From Actinomycetes bacterium (lineage in GTDB: Bacteria > Actinomycetota > Acidimicrobiia > Acidimicrobiales > JAJYXR01): DNA of 64,000 bases. Within the stretch, counting starts at the first letter, position 1. Each line of letters starts with the position of its first letter. The DNA is taken from positions 1-64,000 of the forward strand of contig JAJYXR010000031.1 of assembly GCA_021801795.1 (NCBI GenBank), given 5' to 3'. Of the stretch, positions 42,753 to 51,525 are shown piece by piece. Position numbers and translations under genes: made by a program. The notes beneath the pieces are model-generated. The model saw nothing but the letters and a program-made list of their open reading frames with translations. It did no database searches and was not told where the DNA came from.

Positions 42753-44204
42753 ATGCTGGAGGTCCTGTCGGGGTTCGTCGGGGAGCTGCGTGCCGCAGGG
42801 CTCCCGGTATCCCTGGCCGAGAGCATCGACGCAGCGGATGCGATTCGCCATGTGCCCCTGGAGGACCGCGAGGCCCTGAAGTACACGCTGGCCGCGACGC
42901 TGGTGAAGTCCTCCACCCACTGGCGCGCGTTCGAGACGGCATTCGAGGTCTACTTCTCCATGCGCGGGGACGAGTTCTCCATCGAGGGCACCGCTCAGAA
43001 CCTGTCGCCTCTGGAGCTCCAGGAGCTGCGCCAGTCGGGCCGGGGCGCCATGTCGTCGGGCGGGTTACCCGCGGGCGGGGCCGGAGGCGAAGCTCTCAGC
43101 GCCGAGGAGCTGGCCGAGATGATCTTCAGGGCCATGCGCTCCGGCGGCGACGCGGAGCTGACGGCAGCTGCGCGCTACGCGGTTGCCCGCTATGCGGGGA
43201 TGGAGGCCGGTCGGCCGGTCGGAGGCACCTATTACCTCTACCGGACCCTCAGGAACCTGGATCTCGAACGGTTGGCGGAGCGGCTGGTCGAAGCTGCTCG
43301 CGAGGACGCCCCGTCAGGCAGGTTCACGACGCTGGAGGCTCGGATGGCTGCCGAGGAGGCCCAGGCGAGGATCGACCGCCTGCGGGCAGAGATCGAGTCG
43401 GAGATCAGGCGCCGCCTGGTGGCAGACCGGGGCGCGGAGGCACTCGCGAGGTCGCTGCGAAAGCCCTTACCGGAGGACATCGAGTTCATGCACGCCACCA
43501 AGGAGGAGCTGGCAGCGCTCCGACGAACGGTCCAGCCCCTCGCCAGGAAGCTGGCGGTTCGTCTGGCCCGTAAGCGCCGGCACGGTCGCAGGGGCCCCCT
43601 CGACTTCAGGGCCACCATGCGCCGGTCTCTCTCCACTGGTGGGGTTCCCGTATACCCCCGCTACCGGTTCCCGCGCCCTGCGAAGCCCGAGTTGGTCGTC
43701 ATTGCTGACATCTCGGGATCGGTGGCCGCCTTCGCCCGCTTCACGCTACATCTGGTGCATGCCATAAGCACCCAGTTCTCGAAGGTCAGGAGCTTCGTGT
43801 TCGTCGACGGCATAGACGAGGTGACTGGCTTCTTCGAGGGCTCAGAGGACGTAGCAGAAGCCATCGCGAACGTGAACACCAGGGCCGACGTGATCTGGGT
43901 GGACGGCCACTCCGACTACGGTCACGCCCTGAAGGTCTTCATGGAGCGCTGGGGCGAGGAGGTTAGCAGCCGGTCGAGCGTGCTGATCCTCGGAGACGCC
44001 CGTAATAACTACCACGCGTCCGAGGCCTGGGTCCTTAAGGAGCTGCGCAGCCGTGCGCGGCACCTGCACTGGCTGAACCCAGAGCCTAGCGCCTACTGGG
44101 ACAGCGGTGATTCCATAGTGGGGGAGTACGCGCTCTATTGCGACAGCGTGGTCGAGTGCCGGACGCTCCGCCAGCTCGAGCGCTTCGTGGCGGATCTCGC
44201 GTGA
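42753..44204 (+). CDS. VWA domain protein, CoxE-like
   Basis: A 483-residue partner of the MoxR ATPase. A helical N-terminal half (with SGGLPAGGAGGEALSAEELA linker) precedes a C-terminal von Willebrand A domain whose MIDAS metal motif reads VVIADISGSVAAFARF (DxSxS), followed by VWVDGHSDYGHALKVF-like and SVLILGDARNNYH segments. Such pairs remodel or load cofactors into target proteins. Its stop overlaps the next GTG (GTGA). Confidence 0.9.
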   Translation: MLEVLSGFVGELRAAGLPVSLAESIDAADAIRHVPLEDREALKYTLAATLVKSSTHWRAFETAFEVYFSMRGDEFSIEGTAQNLSPLELQELRQSGRGAMSSGGLPAGGAGGEALSAEELAEMIFRAMRSGGDAELTAAARYAVARYAGMEAGRPVGGTYYLYRTLRNLDLERLAERLVEAAREDAPSGRFTTLEARMAAEEAQARIDRLRAEIESEIRRRLVADRGAEALARSLRKPLPEDIEFMHATKEELAALRRTVQPLARKLAVRLARKRRHGRRGPLDFRATMRRSLSTGGVPVYPRYRFPRPAKPELVVIADISGSVAAFARFTLHLVHAISTQFSKVRSFVFVDGIDEVTGFFEGSEDVAEAIANVNTRADVIWVDGHSDYGHALKVFMERWGEEVSSRSSVLILGDARNNYHASEAWVLKELRSRARHLHWLNPEPSAYWDSGDSIVGEYALYCDSVVECRTLRQLERFVADLA

Positions 44205-44977
44205 GCGACCCGACGGCGGGGGGATCTGCCCCGGTGCCCGAGGGGGTGCGGACACTCCCCGGCGCTGGCCACCCCGGTGCCGTCACCCGACTGGTGCTGG
44301 TGAGGCACGGGGAGTCGGCCTGCTCCGTAGCGGGTGTCATAGGTGGGCCGCGGGGATGCACGGGTCTCTCGGGCCAGGGCCGTCTGCAGGCAGCGCGCCT
44401 ACGCGATCGCCTGATGGCCACCGGCGAGGCGAGGACTGCAGTAGCTCTCTACTCGAGCCCCCTGGCCAGGGCCCGCGAGACCGCGGAGGCGATTGCGCCC
44501 GGGGTGGGAGACGGATCGCTCGCGGTGATCGAGGACTGCGGGCTCTGCGAGCTCCACCCCGGGGAGGCTGACGGGCTTCGCTGGGAGGAGTACTCGCGCC
44601 GCTACCAGGTTCCGGACTTCGAGGCCGACCCAGACATGGAGGTGGCGCCCGGCGGGGAAAGCTGGTCGGGCTTCGTGGCCAGGGCCTCGGCCGCGCTGGA
44701 GCATCTGGCCACCCGCCATCCCGGTGGTCTGGTGGTGGTCGCCTGCCACGCGGGCGTGGTCGAGTCTGCCTTCCTCGAGTTCCTGCCCATCGACACCGCC
44801 ACGAGACGCCTGCGCCTTCCGACTGCCAACACCTCGATCACCGAGTTCGAGCGCGACCCCGATAGGTGGAGGCTGGTCAGGTACAATGACTCGACTCACC
44901 TCGCGCCAGGAGCGTTCGCGCCCCCGTCGCGCCAGGGCGCCGTCTCCGGGGGCCTCATCCAGGCCAGCGGCGATTAG
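44201..44977 (+). CDS. Histidine phosphatase family protein
   Basis: A 258-residue phosphoglycerate-mutase-like phosphatase. The catalytic RHG motif is in RLVLVRHGESACSV, the second arm is SSPLARARETAEAI, and a later His lies in VVVACHAGVVESAF. Related enzymes hydrolyse sugar phosphates, alpha-ribazole phosphate or phosphoproteins. GTG 44201 is chosen for its 4-bp overlap with the VWA gene. The first 25 residues are unconserved-looking. Confidence 0.9.
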   Translation: MSDPTAGGSAPVPEGVRTLPGAGHPGAVTRLVLVRHGESACSVAGVIGGPRGCTGLSGQGRLQAARLRDRLMATGEARTAVALYSSPLARARETAEAIAPGVGDGSLAVIEDCGLCELHPGEADGLRWEEYSRRYQVPDFEADPDMEVAPGGESWSGFVARASAALEHLATRHPGGLVVVACHAGVVESAFLEFLPIDTATRRLRLPTANTSITEFERDPDRWRLVRYNDSTHLAPGAFAPPSRQGAVSGGLIQASGD

Positions 44978-45004
44978 TCATAGCAGGCCATGGGGGGCTC
45001 GGAC

Positions 45005-48000
45005 ATGTGGAAGCTGCGAATGCTCACCTCGGTTGGGATCCTCCTCGGTGCCCTCATGGTGCTCGCGCCCTCCCTACCCGCAGGGGCCACTGCGCTACCT
45101 GGTGCCCGCACTGGAGCTGCCAGCCGCCAGGCGGCTTCCCTGCCATCGGGCGACAGCTACTTCCCACTGTCCCCGAGGCGGATAGCCGACACCCGTTGCT
45201 CGGCGCGCCCGGCTCCGGCCTTCTGTGGAGCTGAGTCGATCCCCGCTGCGAACGGTGCCCTGATGCCGCTCGGACCGGCTCCTGGATGGGGACCGCCTGC
45301 CGATCCGGACCAGGTGGGTGGGAACCTCGACTCGGTCTCCTGTGTCTCCCCTGCCTTCTGCGTGGCCATGGACAGGAGCGGGGAAGCCGCCACCTTCGAA
45401 TCGGGAGCCTGGTCGGCACCGGCTGCGGTTGCGCCCGCCTACCCGGGAGGATCGGACCTGGTCTCCTGCGCGACAGAGAAGTTCTGCATGGCGGTTGGCT
45501 CGGCGGGCTACGCCCTGTCCTTCGACGGATCGACCTGGTCGCCGCCCACCTACCTGGAGGCCAACGGTGGCATCACCTCGGTCTCCTGCGGATCCGACCG
45601 GTTCTGCGCAGCCGTGGATGCCTATGGCTCCGTCTTCACCTACAACGGCTCTGCCTGGTCTGCCCCGCTGCTCGTCGACCCAGGCGAAGACCTCACCTCT
45701 GTGGCCTGCACCAGCCCGAGCTTCTGCATGGCCGTGGATTCCTTCGGGCAGGCCATCACCTTCGACGGCGTCTCCTGGTCGACACCGGTTCAGGTCGGCC
45801 AGGCCTATGACGACCTCGACTCGGTGTCCTGTGCATCGGCATCCTGGTGCGCTCTGGGCTCGGGGGTGCCCGATGGAGGCTTGTTCACCTACGACGGGTC
45901 CGCGTGGACCGACTGGTCCTACGCGGACACCACCTCTCCTACTGAGTCTCTCTCCTGTACGAGCCCGAGCTTCTGTGTGGCCGTGGACTCGGCCGGAGAC
46001 GCGGTGAGCTTCGACGGAGCAACATGGGGGACCCCGGTGGCGGTCTCGGCCGGGGCCGCGCTCAGCTCTGTGTCCTGCACCAGCGCGAGCTTCTGCATGG
46101 CCCTGGACACCACCTCGAGCGCGTTCGTCCTCGGCTCCTCGGGCTGGTCTGCGTCCGGCTCCTTCGACCCGGTGCACGGAGACCTCACCTCGGTGTCCTG
46201 TGTCTCGGCTGCTTACTGCGTGGCGGTCGACTCCGAGGGCGAGGCGTTCAGCTATTCCGGCTCCTCGTGGTCCCTACCGGAGCTTGCCACCCCTGGGGCC
46301 GCGCTCAGCTCCGTCTCCTGTGCGAGCCCGAGTTTCTGCATGGCCGTGGACTCGGCCGGAGACGCGGTGAGCTTCGACGGAGCAACATGGGGGACCCCGG
46401 TGGCGGTCTCGGCCGGGGCCGCTCTCAGCTCCGTCTCCTGTGCGAGCCCGAGCTTCTGCATGGCCGTGGACTCGGCCGGAGACGCGGTGAGCTTCGAGGG
46501 CACCACCTGGGGCACCCCGGTGGCGGTCTCGGCCGGGGCCGCGCTCAGCTCCGTCTCCTGTGCGAGCCCGGTGTCCTGCCAGGCAGTGGACGGGCAGGGC
46601 CAGGCGGTTGGGTTCGGGCTGGTCTCACACGACACCGACGAGGTCCAGGTGGGGGGTGTGGGGGGAGTGCCGACTGGTGCCGCCGCGGCGGTGCTGAACG
46701 TCACCGCAGCCGCCCCTAGCTCTGCGGGCTACCTGAGCGTCTACCCGGCGGGCTCCCCGGTTCCGGCGACCTCGACCCTGAACTTCTCCGCGGGGCAGAC
46801 CGTGGCGAACCTGGTGGTGGCAGGCCTGTCGAGCTCGGGACAGATCCAGGTGAGCATCGGTGGATCGTCCGGCAGCGCCCAGGTGGTGATCGACGTCGAG
46901 GGCTATTTCGCTCCGGCTTCCCTGGGTTCCACAGGTGAGTCCTACGACCCGACTGCGCCGGTGAGGGTTCTGGACACCAGGTGCTTCGACCTCGAGTTCG
47001 TCCCGCCCGCGCCCTCGTACTGCGATTCTCTCCACGGGGCTCTGAGCCCGCCGATGGCGCTCGCGCCGCATTCCTCTCAGCGCCTGGCCCTGCCGGATGG
47101 GATCGCGTCAGCCTCCGCGGTGGTGGCGAACCTGACGGTGGTCGACGCCGGTGCCACGGGATACCTGACGGCCTACCCGCCTACCGACCCCATCCCGGAT
47201 ACATCGAGTGTCGACTTCGTGCCCGGCCAGACCGTGTCGAACGAGGCCTACGTCGCTCTGGCTGAGGGCGGCCTGGATCTCTACAACGGCTCGACTGCTC
47301 CACTGGAAGTGGTGGTGGACGTTGAGGGCTACTTCTCCACCACTGCCAGCTCAGGAGAGCTCTATTACCCACAGAGCCCGGAGCGCATCGCCGACACGCG
47401 CTGCGGCGGACCCGCCCCCCCGTCCTTCTGCGCTTCGGAGGACCTTCCGGTCGCGAACTCCGCCCTGTCTCCGCTCGGCTCCTATCCTGCCTGGTCGAAG
47501 CCCCTGGAGGTGGATCCCGGGAACTCCATCACCTCCGTCTCATGCGTCAGCGCGAGCTTCTGCATGGCCGTCGACTCAGCTGGCAACGCGCTCAGCTACG
47601 ACGGGGTCTCCTGGTCTGCCCCCGTTGAAGCCGATGCGGACACGGCTCTCGTGGCGGTGTCCTGTGCCACCACCGACTTCTGCGTGGCGGTGAACAGTTT
47701 CCAGGAGATCACATGGGATGGCACCTCCTGGAGCGGCCAGGAGGTGATAGACGACAACGTCGGCATCACTGCCATCTCCTGTCCGACGGCCGGATTCTGT
47801 GCGGTGGTCGACTCGTCGGGCGACGCGATCACCTATGACGGGACCAGCTGGACGGCGCCCGTGCTCCTCGATCCCGAGGTGGCCCTCACCTCGGTCTCCT
47901 GCGTGACCGCCAGCTACTGCATGGCAGTGGACGACGAGGGCAACGCCTTCTTCTGGAAAGGTTCCGCATGGTCCGGAGCAGATCCAGTCGATCCCCTGGG

Positions 48001-48502
48001 TGGTCTCTCCAGCGTGTCCTGTGTAGCTCCAGGGTCATGTACGGCAGTGGGTTATGGAGGTCACGTGTTCGCTGCCACGAGCGGTTCCTGGTCGGAGGAG
48101 GGCACAGCGGGGCCAGCCGGATACGACGCCTCCATATCCTGCGAGCTGTCTGGTGGTTGCATGGTGGCAGACGGGGCAGGTGATGTCTCGGACTACGCGA
48201 CTAGCTCCGACGCGCTCGACGTGGTCCAGGTGAGCGGGATCGACGGCGTAGCATCTGGCGCCGGTGCAGCCGTCCTGGACGTCACCGTCACCGGAGCCAC
48301 CCACAGCGGTTACATCACCGTCTACCCGGCGGGCACCGAGGAGCCCGAGACATCGACGGTGGACTTCCTCCCTGGCCAGACGGTGGCCGTGATGGCTCTG
48401 AGTGCTCTAGGTGCCTCGGGTGGCGTGGATGTGGCCATCGGCGCCCCCGTTGGATCCGTTCAGGTGGTCGTAGACCTGGAGGGCGATTTCACCGGCGAGT
48501 AG
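45005..48502 (+). CDS. Large secreted repeat protein (SVSC/SFC beta-propeller-like repeats with DTRC modules)
   Basis: A protein of 1165 residues with an N-terminal signal peptide (MWKLRMLTSVGILLGALMV, cleavage likely after PAGATA). Seventeen repeats of about 40 residues follow the pattern SVSCxSxSFCMAVDSxGxA, then FDGxxWSxP. Eleven lie in one block and six in a second. Paired Cys seven residues apart could form a disulfide per blade. Three modules like PLSPRRIADTRC, APVRVLDTRC and SPERIADTRC introduce segments that end in VVVDVEGYF. It is likely a secreted or surface beta-propeller adhesin or binding protein; the ligand is unknown. ATG 44990 is another possible start. No C-terminal anchor is seen. 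Confidence 0.88.
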   Translation: MWKLRMLTSVGILLGALMVLAPSLPAGATALPGARTGAASRQAASLPSGDSYFPLSPRRIADTRCSARPAPAFCGAESIPAANGALMPLGPAPGWGPPADPDQVGGNLDSVSCVSPAFCVAMDRSGEAATFESGAWSAPAAVAPAYPGGSDLVSCATEKFCMAVGSAGYALSFDGSTWSPPTYLEANGGITSVSCGSDRFCAAVDAYGSVFTYNGSAWSAPLLVDPGEDLTSVACTSPSFCMAVDSFGQAITFDGVSWSTPVQVGQAYDDLDSVSCASASWCALGSGVPDGGLFTYDGSAWTDWSYADTTSPTESLSCTSPSFCVAVDSAGDAVSFDGATWGTPVAVSAGAALSSVSCTSASFCMALDTTSSAFVLGSSGWSASGSFDPVHGDLTSVSCVSAAYCVAVDSEGEAFSYSGSSWSLPELATPGAALSSVSCASPSFCMAVDSAGDAVSFDGATWGTPVAVSAGAALSSVSCASPSFCMAVDSAGDAVSFEGTTWGTPVAVSAGAALSSVSCASPVSCQAVDGQGQAVGFGLVSHDTDEVQVGGVGGVPTGAAAAVLNVTAAAPSSAGYLSVYPAGSPVPATSTLNFSAGQTVANLVVAGLSSSGQIQVSIGGSSGSAQVVIDVEGYFAPASLGSTGESYDPTAPVRVLDTRCFDLEFVPPAPSYCDSLHGALSPPMALAPHSSQRLALPDGIASASAVVANLTVVDAGATGYLTAYPPTDPIPDTSSVDFVPGQTVSNEAYVALAEGGLDLYNGSTAPLEVVVDVEGYFSTTASSGELYYPQSPERIADTRCGGPAPPSFCASEDLPVANSALSPLGSYPAWSKPLEVDPGNSITSVSCVSASFCMAVDSAGNALSYDGVSWSAPVEADADTALVAVSCATTDFCVAVNSFQEITWDGTSWSGQEVIDDNVGITAISCPTAGFCAVVDSSGDAITYDGTSWTAPVLLDPEVALTSVSCVTASYCMAVDDEGNAFFWKGSAWSGADPVDPLGGLSSVSCVAPGSCTAVGYGGHVFAATSGSWSEEGTAGPAGYDASISCELSGGCMVADGAGDVSDYATSSDALDVVQVSGIDGVASGAGAAVLDVTVTGATHSGYITVYPAGTEEPETSTVDFLPGQTVAVMALSALGASGGVDVAIGAPVGSVQVVVDLEGDFTGE
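45960..46559 (+). repeat. Near-identical 120-bp blade repeats
   Basis: Three units of 120 bp (about 45960-46079, 46320-46439 and 46440-46559) encode SPSFCMAVDSAGDAVSF, then a TWGTPVAVSAGAALSSVS segment, nearly base for base. The other blades are much more diverged, so these three come from recent duplication or gene conversion. Confidence 0.88.
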
Positions 48503-50517
48503 GCGCTCTGCTCGGCGCGCCGGGCTCGTTCGAGGAGCGAGTCGCGCTCTTCGGGAAGGATCGCCGATAGCTCGGTGGCGTACTCCGAGAGGGTTTCCGC
48601 CGGTCGGCGAGGTCGTCCAGAACGTCTTCCCAGGCGCTCGATGTCTCTGGCCACACGCTCCGCCCAGGTGCGTGGCCGGCGCCGGCGCCACTCGTAGAGA
48701 AGGGCAGCGACCCCGAGGACTCCGAGGACGCTGCCGGTGGGCACCGGGGGTATTCTCTTCAGCCCGTCGATGGCCTGGTGCAGCAGAACGGAGCCTGGAG
48801 ATGGGTTTGCGAGGGGGACCACCGCGGTGGGATCGAAGCTCTGCCAGCCGAATCCGGGGAACCACACCTGGACCCACGCGTGGGCGTCCTTGGCCTCCAC
48901 CTGCCATAGGTCGGTGATCGGGTCGTAGCTGCCCGGCACGTAGCCAGCGGCTACCCGAGCAGGTATTCCGAGGCTGCGCAGCATGACCGCCAGCGAGGTG
49001 GCTATCTGCTCGCAGAAGCCGGTGCGGTTCCCGAAGAGGAACTCGTTCACCGAGTCCTGGCCGGGCTTCAGCGGTGGGATGTCGAGGGAGTAGTGGGTGT
49101 GGGCGCCGATCCATCCGATCAGGTCCTCCACCTCGGCATAGCGACTGGTGGCGCCATGGGTGACCCGCCGGGCAAGGGCGGATGCCCTGTGGTAGGCTCG
49201 GGGCAGCTGGAGGTCCTGGGAGAAGGCGAACCCCTCCACCGTGAAGGTGAAAGGGTGCTTGGTGCTCTCGGGCAGTGCCTTCCTCTGCCCCGGTGGACTC
49301 GCGTAATAGGCGCTCGGGCCAGCGGGGACGGTCTCTAGCTCTGCGGGAGTGGCCTGGTTCACCGACGAGAGCACTGTGTAGACGGTGCCGGCCCCCATGC
49401 CCACCCCGGTTCGTATCGACCCGTTGCTCGTGACGTAGAGGTCGCGCTCGGGGAACCAGACCTCGAGGGCGTCCGATGCGTGGAAGACGAGGTTCGGCCC
49501 GTTCACCGTCAGGTAGAAGGTCTGGAGGTCCGAGCTGCCCCCTCCGGTGTCCCCGGTGGGCAGAGGTATCTGGAACGGAGAGCCGCTGGTCAGCTCGCGC
49601 GTACCGGGGTGTGGATCGGACCAGCTCTGGCCGTTCCAGTGGTCGTAGACCTCGCCGATCCAGTAGGTAGGCCGCTGGGCCCTCACCCGCATGACCACCT
49701 CGTTGCCGAGCGACGGTCTCAACGCAGTGTCGAGCGGGCCGGCCAGCCCTAGAAACCCTCCAACTCGGGTCGCTCCAGAGGGGGTTGCCGCCCGGGCGGG
49801 CTCGGTCGCGTGGGTGCCGTTGCCGGCCAGGCCGCCGGGGTCCGATACGGGGAGATCGCCGGCGAGGCTAGAGGGGAAGACCAGCCGTGAGGAGGGCTTC
49901 GGCGCCGGTAGCACCAGCACGGCCAGTGCTGTGATGCTGAGGGCACCCGCACCCGCGAGGGCTACCTGCCGCATGGCCGGGCGCCGGGCGTGGCTCATGG
50001 AAGCCCAGGAGGCCCCGAGGCCGGTCAGGGCCAGCAGGGCCCAGGCTACGACGAAGAGGCCGAAGCGCAGGGTGAGAGCCTCCGAAGCCGCCACCGCCAT
50101 GAGCGCTGCAGAACCTGCCAGGGAGAAAGCGATGTCACGCCGGGCGGGCACGTCGAAGGAGTGCGCGACCTGGATCCACACGAAGAGCACTGCGAGGGGA
50201 GCTTCCAGGGCACCAGCCTGGCCAGTGGTCGTAGCCGAGGAGACGGCATGGAAGAACCAGACGAAGGCCGCGATCATGACCGCTGCCAGGACTGGCTTCA
50301 CCCACCTGACTGGCCGCTCTCGGGTCAGGTGGGAGAAGAGCATCCCTGTGCAGAGCAGCACGCCTGACGCGAGGGCGTCTATGGTCGACAGCTCGCCTTC
50401 GGCCAGGCAGGCGCCGATGCCCACCAGCACCGCGCCGGTCGCCGCCAGACGCAGTGCCGCGGAGCCCTCGGGAGGCCCAGGCTGGTTAGCCCGCCGAACG
50501 GCGTCGAAGAGTCTCAT
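48460..50517 (-). CDS. Transglutaminase-like (TgpA-type) membrane protein
   Basis: A 685-residue protein with about six N-terminal helices (18-210), an extracellular transglutaminase domain and one more helix near 600 before a cytoplasmic, Arg-rich tail. The catalytic Cys-His-Asp are in NRTGFCEQIATSLAVMLRSL (20 residues), EAKDAHAWVQVWFPGFGW and SFDPTA. ATG 50517 overlaps the DUF58 stop (ATGA), so it completes the MoxR-DUF58-TgpA operon. Its last 43 bp overlap, tail to tail, the secreted repeat-protein gene. It may cross-link or process surface proteins, but the substrate is unknown. Confidence 0.93.
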   Translation of the reverse strand: MRLFDAVRRANQPGPPEGSAALRLAATGAVLVGIGACLAEGELSTIDALASGVLLCTGMLFSHLTRERPVRWVKPVLAAVMIAAFVWFFHAVSSATTTGQAGALEAPLAVLFVWIQVAHSFDVPARRDIAFSLAGSAALMAVAASEALTLRFGLFVVAWALLALTGLGASWASMSHARRPAMRQVALAGAGALSITALAVLVLPAPKPSSRLVFPSSLAGDLPVSDPGGLAGNGTHATEPARAATPSGATRVGGFLGLAGPLDTALRPSLGNEVVMRVRAQRPTYWIGEVYDHWNGQSWSDPHPGTRELTSGSPFQIPLPTGDTGGGSSDLQTFYLTVNGPNLVFHASDALEVWFPERDLYVTSNGSIRTGVGMGAGTVYTVLSSVNQATPAELETVPAGPSAYYASPPGQRKALPESTKHPFTFTVEGFAFSQDLQLPRAYHRASALARRVTHGATSRYAEVEDLIGWIGAHTHYSLDIPPLKPGQDSVNEFLFGNRTGFCEQIATSLAVMLRSLGIPARVAAGYVPGSYDPITDLWQVEAKDAHAWVQVWFPGFGWQSFDPTAVVPLANPSPGSVLLHQAIDGLKRIPPVPTGSVLGVLGVAALLYEWRRRRPRTWAERVARDIERLGRRSGRPRRPAETLSEYATELSAILPEERDSLLERARRAEQSAYSPVKSPSRSTTT

Positions 50518-51524
50518 CTCGCTGGTCCTGCCTGGTCGGCATCGCTCGGAGGGACTATCCCGGGCCCGGTGTGCTCGTGGGGATGCCATGGCCCCTTCGG
50601 ACCTGCCCGGGCCAGGCGCCTCCCGGCCTGGCGCCTGTCGGCCACCATCGCCAGCACCGGAGCACCGTTCTCGAAGGTCCCGAGCATGACCCTGCGGCCC
50701 CGGGAGACCAGCGAGCTCACCGTTGCCAGGACACCCTCGGCCATCCGCTCCGACTCCTCCCCGTCCTCGGGCAGGTCCGCCCAGAGGGTTACCGGAGGCG
50801 AAGGCACGGAGATCTCGTGGTGGCGCACCATCAGGTCGCCGACGTGGGCGGTGGCCGGCCAGTGGACATGGCGTCTCTCGTCGCCGTGCTCGTATGACCG
50901 TGCGCCTGCTGGATCGCCGCCGATGTGGCGGTGATATCCGACTCGGGATTCGGTGATGTCGGTGATGGCGCGAACCTCGGGCTGCTCGCCCGTATAGGCC
51001 AGATGGGTCGGCCACGCAGCCTCCCTGCCGGTCCTGGGGCTCACCAGCAGCTCTGCCCCGAGAGGCAGGTCTACCCTGGCCGACCACCACATGAGCCCGA
51101 AGGGCGCCGCGGAGCCGATCTCGAGCGCGATGGATCCGTACGCACCGCGGTGGGTAGGCAGCAAGACGAGCGTGCTGGGGTGATCCTCGCCACCGGCGAA
51201 GGCCTCGGGTCCGGGTGGCTCGAGGGGCCTGACGCGCACCCGTGTCGAAGCGGCTACCTCGATCCTGAGCTCCAGGCCAGCCACCCCGTCGGCAGGGCTC
51301 GAAGAGCATGCCAGCCGCGCCCCCCGCAAGGCGAACCACCCCCCACCGAGGCCCACCAGGAGCACCCCGGCCAGGCCTGCTCCGAGTGCCTGCACCCAGC
51401 CCGAGCCGCTGTTGTGGGCGACGGCTTCCCAGCCCAGGAGGACCGCGACGGTCGTCACCAGGGTGCCCCCAGGCCTTACCGGCCGGATCCGCCGGCACCG
51501 GACCCAGTCCAGGGTCTCGCTCAT
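50514..51524 (-). CDS. DUF58 domain protein
   Basis: A 336-residue protein with two N-terminal membrane helices (about 22-60) and the DUF58 signature GDPAGARSYEHGDERRHVHW (20 residues), followed by PATAHVGDLMVRHHE. The C-terminal half is VWA-like. It sits between a MoxR ATPase and a transglutaminase, the standard partner set. It begins 1 bp after the MoxR stop and overlaps the TgpA start by 4 bp. Confidence 0.93.
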   Translation of the reverse strand: MSETLDWVRCRRIRPVRPGGTLVTTVAVLLGWEAVAHNSGSGWVQALGAGLAGVLLVGLGGGWFALRGARLACSSSPADGVAGLELRIEVAASTRVRVRPLEPPGPEAFAGGEDHPSTLVLLPTHRGAYGSIALEIGSAAPFGLMWWSARVDLPLGAELLVSPRTGREAAWPTHLAYTGEQPEVRAITDITESRVGYHRHIGGDPAGARSYEHGDERRHVHWPATAHVGDLMVRHHEISVPSPPVTLWADLPEDGEESERMAEGVLATVSSLVSRGRRVMLGTFENGAPVLAMVADRRQAGRRLARAGPKGPWHPHEHTGPGIVPPSDADQAGPAR

Positions 51525-51525
51525 G

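Noticed and set aside
41775-44204. MoxR/CoxE-like pair considered as part of a CO dehydrogenase locus
   Set aside because: No molybdenum hydroxylase subunits are nearby. The CoxE label reflects only the VWA family.
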